18,930 bases of DNA, from positions 1-18,930 of the forward strand of contig CALXZS010000007.1 in the NCBI GenBank assembly GCA_944393305.1. Direction: 5' to 3'. Position 1 is the first letter of the stretch. Each line of letters starts with the position of its first letter. Position numbers and translations under genes: made by a program. The notes beneath the pieces are model-generated. The model saw nothing but the letters and a program-made list of their open reading frames with translations, was not told the origin of the DNA and searched no databases. The stretch comes from an uncultured Clostridia bacterium (GTDB lineage: Bacteria; Bacillota; Clostridia; TANB77; CAG-508). Of this stretch, positions 12,621 to 18,930 are shown one piece after another.

Positions 12621-14771
12621 AAAACAAATTTCTCCTCTTTCATCTGTTCTATATATTTTACAATTAATATCTTTTAGTCTTCGTATAACTCCCTCATTTG
12701 GATGTCCGAAATTATTATTTTTTCCAACTCCTATTAATGCTATCTTAGGGCTTACAGCTTCTAAGAATCTTTGCGTTGATGATGTTTTTGAACCGTGATG
12801 TGCAACTTTTAAAACCGTACATCTCAGTTTTTCTAAATTATTTTCATACAATTTTAATATTTTTTCTTCTGCAAGTTTTTCTATGTCGCCTGTAAACAAC
12901 ATTGAAAAATCTTTCCATATAAACTTAAATACTAATGCATTATTATTTTTTACATTGTCGTTTATTAGTTCATTATCTGGATACAATATTTCTATACTAG
13001 CATTTTTTATTTTTAAAACATCTCCTTTTTTTACATTTAATGTATTAATATTTTTCTTATTAACAAGTTCCATAAATTCTCTAAATTCATTTGATTCTTG
13101 TCCTAGAGAAGAAATTACAACATTTTTCACCTTAATATTTTCAATCACATACATCAGCCCTTGATAATGGTCTGAATCAAAATGTGATACTATTACATAA
13201 TCTAGTGAAATTATTCCTCTATCTAATAAATATGGAAGAAGTGTCATTTCTCCCACATCCAATTCACTTGAATACGAACTTCCTCCACCATCAATTAGTA
13301 TGTTTTTATTATTTACTCTTATTAAAGTACTATCTCCTTGTCCTACATCTATAAAATTTATACTCAAGTCTTTTTTTCTTGAAGTTAATATAGGAAATGT
13401 TAAATTTAATATAATTATTACTATCATCATACTTGGCAATAATCTTTTAACTTTTTTAATTTTTTCTGGAAATCTGATAAAAAATAAGCAAATATAAAAC
13501 ATACAAGCAAGGAATAAATTTGGTGTTGGAAGATATATTTTTGACAGTGGCATATCTGCACAATAATGTGCTATTCCAATTAATAATTTAATTATAAAAT
13601 TTATTATCATCCATGCTGGTTCTAAGATTTCGCCTAGTATAAAAGAAATAAAAATCAAGGCAAATATTGCTATAACTGCAATTCCTAGAAGTGGTCCTGC
13701 AAGTAAGTTTGAAATTACAAATGAAAAAGAAAAAGTATTAAAATTCAAAAGCATTATTGGTATTATTATAATATTTGCTGAAATTGTAACACTTATGGCT
13801 GTTATTAAATTTCTTTTTAATTTAGATTCTTTTTTATTAAAATATTTTGTAAATAGTTCTGTTAATTTTTCATTAAATAATACTATGCCTATAACTCCTC
13901 CATAAGATAGTTGAAGTCCAACATCAAATATTATATATGGATTGCTTATTAATTGAAATATAATGGCTACTGCCATGCTTGTCCATATATCTACTCTTCT
14001 ATGAAAAAGACTTGCTAATACCATCATTATCGCCATTATACCTGACCTTACAACAGAAGCAGTATTTCCTGTTAAATTCATAAATAATATAATAACTATT
14101 ATCATTATAACTTTACCCATTTTATTTCTTTTTATTATCTTATTTACATATCCAACAGCTAAAATAATATAAGTAAAATGTGACCCCGAAACGGCTAACA
14201 TATGAGTCAAATTTGAATTTTTAAAATCATTTTCTATTTCTTTAGATATTCCACTTCTGTCTCCTATTGCTATTCCAATTCCAAGTTCAGCTTCATCTTT
14301 TTCTAGATTTTTTCTTAAAGTCTTTTTTACATAATTTTTAAATTGTACAATATATTTTTGTATTTTGCTTCCATTTTCTTTAGATATTATTTTATAATTT
14401 TCAATATCAAATGTTCCATATATTTTCTGAGTTTTTAAATAGAGTGAATAATCAAAACCTCCATAATTCCTTTTTCCATCTGGTTTTATGTATTCTCCTG
14501 AAAAACTAATTTTATCTCCATATTCCAATTTATTATCTTTTTTTAGATTTATTATAAACCTTTTATTGTTTAAATTATCTTTACTTTTTATCTCAATGAT
14601 ATACACATTTTTATATTCTTTTTCTTCTTTTTCATCTACTATAATTCCTATATACTGTTTATTACTATCTATATTTACTTTATTATAATCTAAAAAGACT
14701 ACACTTAAATTGTGTAGTCCAACTATAATTAAAATATATATAATGGCTATCACACAAATTGGTCTATTCAA
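12612..14771 (-). CDS. comEC: ComEC/Rec2-family DNA uptake channel protein
   Basis: In naturally competent bacteria ComEC forms the membrane channel for single-stranded DNA. Residues 1-30 hold a membrane segment, about 38-125 an OB-like extracellular domain (DUF4131 type), about 155-460 the polytopic competence domain with HMLAVSGSH (190-198), and about 468-719 a metallo-beta-lactamase domain with FIDVGQGD, the metal motif HFDSDH (530-535) and KVAHHGSK. The 719-residue length is complete. The start is TTG 14771 with AAAGG six bases before it; no ATG lies nearby. It follows the SH3 gene by 26 bases, so both probably use the promoter at 15690-15718. ComEC is also kept in bacteria not known to be competent, so uptake ability cannot be claimed. 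Confidence 0.94.
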   Translation of the reverse strand: MNRPICVIAIIYILIIVGLHNLSVVFLDYNKVNIDSNKQYIGIIVDEKEEKEYKNVYIIEIKSKDNLNNKRFIINLKKDNKLEYGDKISFSGEYIKPDGKRNYGGFDYSLYLKTQKIYGTFDIENYKIISKENGSKIQKYIVQFKNYVKKTLRKNLEKDEAELGIGIAIGDRSGISKEIENDFKNSNLTHMLAVSGSHFTYIILAVGYVNKIIKRNKMGKVIMIIVIILFMNLTGNTASVVRSGIMAIMMVLASLFHRRVDIWTSMAVAIIFQLISNPYIIFDVGLQLSYGGVIGIVLFNEKLTELFTKYFNKKESKLKRNLITAISVTISANIIIIPIMLLNFNTFSFSFVISNLLAGPLLGIAVIAIFALIFISFILGEILEPAWMIINFIIKLLIGIAHYCADMPLSKIYLPTPNLFLACMFYICLFFIRFPEKIKKVKRLLPSMMIVIIILNLTFPILTSRKKDLSINFIDVGQGDSTLIRVNNKNILIDGGGSSYSSELDVGEMTLLPYLLDRGIISLDYVIVSHFDSDHYQGLMYVIENIKVKNVVISSLGQESNEFREFMELVNKKNINTLNVKKGDVLKIKNASIEILYPDNELINDNVKNNNALVFKFIWKDFSMLFTGDIEKLAEEKILKLYENNLEKLRCTVLKVAHHGSKTSSTQRFLEAVSPKIALIGVGKNNNFGHPNEGVIRRLKDINCKIYRTDERGEICFEH

Positions 14772-14797
14772 AATATTCCTTTCTGTGCCCCCATTTT

Positions 14798-15664
14798 TTA
14801 TTGTCTTTCTTCAGATAAATACTGTTTCATCATATAACCTGTTCCATCTGTAACATATACTTTATACCAATCTCCCTCTTCTCCATTAACTGTAACCGGT
14901 GTATTTAACCCGACACTTGCAACTGCCTCTGAATCTGTTGATGTGCTTGCTCTTATATACACTGCCTCAACATTTACATACATTGTTTTTGGATATGAAC
15001 TGTTTCCTGTTTGAGTTTGCTCTTCATTATCAGTTGTTTCAGTAGGTTCTACTGTATTCTCATCAACAGAATTTTGGTTGTCTGTATTTTCATTATTATT
15101 AGTTTGCTCTCCTGAGTTATTGCCTTCATCATTTATTTCTTGATTATCTGTTTCTTGATTTGTTTCTGAATTACTCTGTCCTTCTACACCATTTACATTA
15201 CTTGCAAAAATCCATCCTGAAACTGTATCATTTTGAACATATGCCCATTTTCCTGTTATTGATATAACTAATACTTCACTTCCAGATGATATTGTATTTA
15301 GTTTGCTTGAATTAAGTAATGGCAATACATATACATCTGAATTTTGATTGATTATCCCTTTTGCATTTGCAGTTGGTGCAATATTTGTATTAGCTGTTTG
15401 AGTTTCTACCTTAACATATTGTTTACTTACATAACCTGTATAATCTTGGTATTGTATTTGATACCAATCTCCATCTTCACCTATAATTTCAAATGTTGCA
15501 TTACCAGGCATTCTTACAACTAAATTAGAACTTGTTGATGGGCTTTCTCTTAAATTCAGAAAAGTCGATCCTGTTATAGTTCCTGTTTGTGCCAAAGTAA
15601 TTCCTGACATAAATAAAGTCAGTATTACTAAAAGGACTAAGCTTTTTAATATATATTTCTTCAT
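14798..15664 (-). CDS. Secreted protein with three bacterial SH3 (SH3b) domains
   Basis: A 288-residue exported protein probably bound to the cell wall. A signal peptide covers residues 1-25 (cleavage near LAQ-TG). SH3b repeats lie at about 27-86 (LNLRESPSTSSNLV ... YTGYVSKQYV), 100-158 (VYVLPLLNSSKL ... SGWIFASNV) and 228-285 (VYIRASTSTDSEAV ... TGYMMKQYL). An acidic, Asn/Glu/Thr-rich linker (about 163-222) separates the second and third. There is no catalytic domain, so it is a binding or scaffold protein; SH3b domains often bind peptidoglycan. AAGGAG precedes ATG 15664 by six bases. It heads a probable operon with comEC. Confidence 0.9.
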   Translation of the reverse strand: MKKYILKSLVLLVILTLFMSGITLAQTGTITGSTFLNLRESPSTSSNLVVRMPGNATFEIIGEDGDWYQIQYQDYTGYVSKQYVKVETQTANTNIAPTANAKGIINQNSDVYVLPLLNSSKLNTISSGSEVLVISITGKWAYVQNDTVSGWIFASNVNGVEGQSNSETNQETDNQEINDEGNNSGEQTNNNENTDNQNSVDENTVEPTETTDNEEQTQTGNSSYPKTMYVNVEAVYIRASTSTDSEAVASVGLNTPVTVNGEEGDWYKVYVTDGTGYMMKQYLSEERQ

Positions 15665-15689
15665 ATCATTCTCCTTATTTTACAAGTAA

Positions 15690-15718
15690 AGTATATAACG
15701 AATTAGGCAAAAAGTCAA
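15690..15718 (-). promoter_or_regulatory. Sigma-A type promoter of the SH3-comEC operon
   Basis: On the minus strand TTGACT (complement of 15713-15718), 17 bases, TATACT (complement of 15690-15695). The predicted start is about 20 bases before the start codon. The -35 touches the left arm of the next inverted repeat. Confidence 0.8.
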
Positions 15719-15809
15719 TATGTTTTTGGGAACACCTCTCACTCAACGCTCGCTCGTTACGCTCCGCTCCTACGTCGCCTACGCTCACTTGAAATGCTCA
15801 AGAACATAT
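15718..15809. repeat. Inverted-repeat element with GC-rich CGCTC-repeat core
   Basis: Arms ATATGTTTTTG (15718-15728) and CAAGAACATAT (15799-15809) pair with one mismatch. The core is far richer in G+C than its surroundings and is built from iterated CGCTC/ACGCTC units. There is no ORF. In design (AT-rich arms, GC-rich core) it resembles the two elements at 5808-6091, though the core sequence differs. Confidence 0.6.
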
Positions 15810-15850
15810 CTTAAAGAGAAAAGTATAATCAAAGCTGTGAATAGTAACAC

Positions 15851-15895
15851 AAAAATAGCAAGGTGCTACAATTTCTTGTAACCCTTGCTATTATT
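15851..15895 (-). terminator. Terminator of tuf
   Basis: AATAGCAAGG (15854-15863) pairs with CCTTGCTATT (15883-15892), with an inner TACAA/TTGTA pairing in the loop, and five T follow on the minus strand. It lies just past the tuf stop. Confidence 0.85.
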
Positions 15896-15901
15896 ATATT
15901 A

Positions 15902-17104
15902 TTACTCAATTATTTCTGAAACAACTCCAGAACCAACTGTTTTACCACCTTCACGGATAGCAAATCTTAATCCTTGTTCGATAGCGATTGGTGTGATTAA
16001 TTCGATTGTCATATCTACGTTATCTCCAGGCATTACCATTTCTGTTCCTTCTGGTAAATCAATTAAACCTGTAACGTCTGTTGTTCTGAAATAGAATTGT
16101 GGTCTATATCCATTGAAGAATGGTGTATGACGTCCACCTTCTTCTTTTGTTAGAACGTATACTTGTGCTTTGAATTTTGTATGTGGATGTATTGTTCCTG
16201 GTTTTGCAAGAACTTGTCCTCTTTCAACTTCTTCTCTTTGTATACCTCTTAATAGAACACCTACGTTGTCACCAGCTTCTGCTTGGTCAAGTGTTTTTCT
16301 GAACATTTCGATTCCAGTTACAACTGTTTTCTTTCTTTCTTTTGAAAGTCCAACAATTTCAACTTCATCAGATAATTTTAATGTTCCTCTTTCTACTCTA
16401 CCTGTTACAACAGTTCCTCTTCCTGAAATTGTCATAACATCTTCGATAGGCATTAAGAATGCTTGATCTACTGGTCTTTCTGGTGTTGGTATATAGCTAT
16501 CAACTGCATCCATTAATTCGTTAATGCATTTGTATTCTGGTGCATTAGGATCTTTTGATGTTGACTCTAATGCTTTTAAAGCTGAACCTTTAATTACTGG
16601 AATTTCATCTCCAGGGAAACCATAGCTTGAAAGTAAGTCTCTAACTTCCATTTCAACTAATTCTAATAATTCTGGGTCATCAACCATATCGCATTTATTT
16701 AAGAATACAACGATATATTTAACACCAACTTGTCTTGCTAAAAGTATATGCTCTCTTGTTTGAGGCATTGGACCATCAGCTGCTGAAACAACTAATATTG
16801 CTCCATCCATTTGTGCAGCACCTGTAATCATGTTCTTTACATAGTCTGCGTGTCCTGGACAGTCAACGTGAGCATAATGTCTCTTATCTGTTTCGTACTC
16901 AACGTGTGCTGTATTAATTGTAATTCCTCTTGCTTTTTCTTCTGGTGCGCTATCAATTGCACTGTAATCTTCAAATTGTGCTTGTCCTTTTAAGCTTAAT
17001 ACTTTTGTTATAGCTGCTGTTGTTGTTGTTTTACCATGGTCAACATGTCCGATTGTTCCTATGTTAACGTGTGGCTTACTTCTAACAAATTTTTCCTTAG
17101 CCAT
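15902..17104 (-). CDS. tuf: Translation elongation factor Tu
   Basis: Carries aminoacyl-tRNA to the ribosomal A site as a GTP complex. The 400-residue protein is complete, with GHVDHGKT (19-26), DCPG (82-85) and NKCD (137-140) in the G domain and two beta-barrel domains behind it, ending in [15 protein letters not shown] precedes ATG 17104. It has its own promoter 85 bases upstream and its own terminator, and follows fusA by about 190 bases, the usual fusA-tuf order of the str operon. Codon usage is strongly selected (CGT and AGA for Arg, no CGG), as expected of a highly expressed gene. Confidence 0.98.
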   Translation of the reverse strand: MAKEKFVRSKPHVNIGTIGHVDHGKTTTTAAITKVLSLKGQAQFEDYSAIDSAPEEKARGITINTAHVEYETDKRHYAHVDCPGHADYVKNMITGAAQMDGAILVVSAADGPMPQTREHILLARQVGVKYIVVFLNKCDMVDDPELLELVEMEVRDLLSSYGFPGDEIPVIKGSALKALESTSKDPNAPEYKCINELMDAVDSYIPTPERPVDQAFLMPIEDVMTISGRGTVVTGRVERGTLKLSDEVEIVGLSKERKKTVVTGIEMFRKTLDQAEAGDNVGVLLRGIQREEVERGQVLAKPGTIHPHTKFKAQVYVLTKEEGGRHTPFFNGYRPQFYFRTTDVTGLIDLPEGTEMVMPGDNVDMTIELITPIAIEQGLRFAIREGGKTVGSGVVSEIIE

Positions 17105-17188
17105 TTTAAAATCCTCCTTATTTTTTATTTATTAATTTAAAACATTAATAACTCTTTAAGACTTTACTAAATTTTATTTAGCATTTAC

Positions 17189-17217
17189 ATTCTATATCAT
17201 TTTAGTAAAAAATGCAA
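17189..17217 (-). promoter_or_regulatory. Sigma-A type promoter of tuf
   Basis: On the minus strand TTGCAT (complement of 17212-17217), 17 bases, TAGAAT (complement of 17189-17194). The predicted start is near 17182, giving a leader of about 78 bases ending in AAGGAGG. Confidence 0.75.
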
Positions 17218-17258
17218 GTCTTATTCAGTTTTTATTTTAAGTTATATTCAAACTCTTA

Positions 17259-17299
17259 ATTAATTTTCATTTAAGGACCGTCCCAAACTGAAAATTAAT
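17259..17299 (-). terminator. Hairpin over the fusA stop codon, possible terminator or repeat remnant
   Basis: ATTAATTTTCA (17259-17269) and TGAAAATTAAT (17289-17299) are perfect 11-bp arms. The loop holds a small palindrome, GGAC-C-GTCC (17275-17283). The fusA stop codon lies in one arm. The T-run on the minus strand is poor, so strong intrinsic termination is doubtful. Confidence 0.45.
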
Positions 17300-18930
17300 C
17301 TTGTTTCTTTGCTCTTGAAGAAACTATTTGATCTAAGATAGATTTTGGTACTTCTTCATAATGTGAAGGTTCCATTGAATATGTTCCTCTACCTTGTGTT
17401 TTAGAACGTAAGTCTGTTGCATAACCAAACATTTCTGAAAGTGGAATAAATCCTCTTATTACTTGGTTACCACTTCTTGCTTCCATTCCTTCCATTCTAC
17501 CACGTCTACTATTAATATCACCAATAACATCTCCCATATATTCTTCTGGAACTGTTATTTCAACTTTCATAATAGGCTCTAGTAAAACAGATTTAGCTTG
17601 CTTACATCCTTCTTTGAATGCCATTGATGCTGCAATTTTGAATGCCATTTCTGAAGAGTCAACTTCATGGTATGAACCATCAACTAAAGTTGCTTTGAAG
17701 TCTATAACTGGATATCCTGCAAGAACACCACTCATAGAAGCTTCTCTCATTCCTTCTTCTACTGGTTTTATATATTCTTTTGGTACTGCACCACCAACAA
17801 TTTTGCTTTCAAATTGTACACCTGAACCTGGTTCCAATGGTTCCATTTCAAACCATACATCACCATATTGTCCATGTCCACCTGATTGACGTACAAATTT
17901 ACCTTGTACTCTAACTTTGTTTCTAATTGTTTCTTTGTAAGAAACTTGTGGTTTACCTACGCTACATTCTACTTTGAATTCTCTTTTTAATCTATCTACT
18001 ATAATGTCTAAGTGTAATTCACCCATACCTGCTATAATAGTTTGACCTGTTTCTTGGTCTGTCCATGTTTTGAATGTTGGATCTTCTTCAGCAAGTTTTG
18101 CTAAAGCTACACCCATTTTTTCACTATTTGCCTTGTCTTTTGGCTCAATAGCAATATCAATAACTGGCTCTGGGAATTCCATAGATTCTAGGATAACTGG
18201 ATGATCCATATCGCAAAGTGTATCACCTGTTGATACATCTTTTAATCCTACTGCTGCTGCAATATCTCCAGCATATACTTTTTCAATATCTTGTCTGTGA
18301 TTTGCGTGCATAAGTAAAATTCTACCGATTCTATCCTTCTTATCCTTTGTAGCATTTAATACTGTTGAACCTGTTGTAATTGTTCCTGAGTAAACTCTAA
18401 AGAAACATAATTTTCCAACAAATGGGTCTGTCATTATTTTAAATGCTAATGCTGAGAAAGGCTCTTTATCATCAGTCTTTCTTTCTACTTCGTTTCCATC
18501 TTCATCTACACCTTTAATTGGTGGGATATCTACTGGTGATGGTAAATAATCAACTATTGCATTTAATAATTCTTGTACACCTTTATTTTTGTATGATGAA
18601 CCACATGTTACTGGAACTAATGTATTTGCAATTGTTCCTTTTCTTAATCCAGTTTTTATTTCTTCTTCAGATAGTTCTTCACCATCTAAATATTTCATCA
18701 TTAATTCATCATCTTGTTCAGCAACAGCTTCAACCATTTCTGCTCTATATTTTTCTGCATCTGCTTTCATATCTTCAGGAATATCTGTTTCTTCTATTTC
18801 TTTTCCTAAATCATCTTTGTGGATGAAAGCTTTCATTTTTATTAAGTCAACTATTCCTTTGAAATTATCTTCAGCTCCTATTGGAAGTTGAATTGGAACA
18901 GGATGACATCCTAGTCTTTCTTTCATTTGG
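17295..18930 (-). CDS. fusA: Translation elongation factor G, C-terminal part (cut by window end)
   Basis: EF-G drives GTP-dependent translocation of tRNA and mRNA. About 545 residues are visible. The reading enters in the G' insertion of the G domain ([24 protein letters not shown]) and continues through domain II ([19 protein letters not shown]), domain III ([24 protein letters not shown]), domain IV ([13 protein letters not shown]) and domain V ([25 protein letters not shown]). The P-loop and switch regions, roughly 150 residues, lie beyond position 18930. The stop is TAA at 17295-17297. No frame breaks are seen. It belongs with tuf in the str cluster. Confidence 0.97.
   Translation of the reverse strand, partial: QMKERLGCHPVPIQLPIGAEDNFKGIVDLIKMKAFIHKDDLGKEIEETDIPEDMKADAEKYRAEMVEAVAEQDDELMMKYLDGEELSEEEIKTGLRKGTIANTLVPVTCGSSYKNKGVQELLNAIVDYLPSPVDIPPIKGVDEDGNEVERKTDDKEPFSALAFKIMTDPFVGKLCFFRVYSGTITTGSTVLNATKDKKDRIGRILLMHANHRQDIEKVYAGDIAAAVGLKDVSTGDTLCDMDHPVILESMEFPEPVIDIAIEPKDKANSEKMGVALAKLAEEDPTFKTWTDQETGQTIIAGMGELHLDIIVDRLKREFKVECSVGKPQVSYKETIRNKVRVQGKFVRQSGGHGQYGDVWFEMEPLEPGSGVQFESKIVGGAVPKEYIKPVEEGMREASMSGVLAGYPVIDFKATLVDGSYHEVDSSEMAFKIAASMAFKEGCKQAKSVLLEPIMKVEITVPEEYMGDVIGDINSRRGRMEGMEARSGNQVIRGFIPLSEMFGYATDLRSKTQGRGTYSMEPSHYEEVPKSILDQIVSSRAKKQD

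Noticed and set aside
15729..15798. A CDS in the GC-rich CGCTC block
   Set aside because: It is only about 70 bases long, repetitive, without a start and ribosome site, and it is enclosed by inverted arms.
18518..18891. Plus-strand ORFs inside fusA, tuf and comEC
   Set aside because: They are shadows of strongly conserved minus-strand genes, with low-complexity Leu/Ser-rich translations and no ribosome sites.

Overview
The window is AT-rich DNA that looks like a low-GC Firmicute, most likely an anaerobic Clostridia lineage. This rests on gene content (MEP-pathway dxs, a ClpE-type unfoldase, a BofC-like secreted protein, ComEC, separate fusA and tuf), on strong Shine-Dalgarno sites, on AGA as the main Arg codon, and on classical TTGACA/TATAAT promoters. 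Species is not determinable from the sequence alone.

Layout. 1-1780: a membrane-anchored HtrA protease (+) with an octamer-type operator and a leader hairpin, then a terminator. 1782-5769 (-): dxs broken by one extra base, an M23 peptidase, and an RsiV-like membrane-anchored protein. 5770-6271: a 500-base gene-free stretch with two related hairpin elements and the clpE promoter. 6272-9204 (+): clpE and pgsA. 9234-11609 (-): a BofC-like secreted protein, then a coaB/nitrilase-like operon of higher G+C. 11710-12615 (+): a divergent LysR-type regulator. 12612-15664 (-): an SH3-domain secreted protein and ComEC. 15902-18930 (-): tuf and the C-terminal part of fusA.

The most striking signal is a repeated frame break. 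dxs has one and the LysR gene has three. Every one is a single extra C placed exactly at a codon boundary directly before a glycine codon GGN, so the ribosome meets an in-frame CGG (ACA-C-GGA, TAT-C-GGC, GCT-C-GGA, TTG-C-GGT). Skipping the four Cs restores a 620-residue DXS and a 300-residue LysR protein, both of normal family length and with conserved motifs across the joins. By my manual scan CGG is otherwise almost absent as an in-frame codon: two cases, both in the nitrilase-like gene. About two dozen out-of-frame CGG trinucleotides sit in intact genes with no indel. This suggests +1 frameshifting (or quadruplet CGGN decoding as Gly) at a CGG codon that is unassigned or poorly read, although sequencing or assembly error and gene decay have to be excluded.

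A second notable structure is the region between the LysR gene and the nitrilase-like/coaB operon. A perfect 11-bp inverted repeat with an 11-bp spacer forms the same TTGAAT-17-TATAAT promoter on both strands, so one symmetric sequence can start both divergent transcripts. The genes otherwise cover isoprenoid precursor synthesis (dxs), phospholipid synthesis (pgsA), CoA synthesis (coaB), envelope proteolysis and wall remodelling (htrA, M23, SH3 protein), protein quality control (clpE), DNA uptake (comEC) and translation elongation (tuf, fusA).
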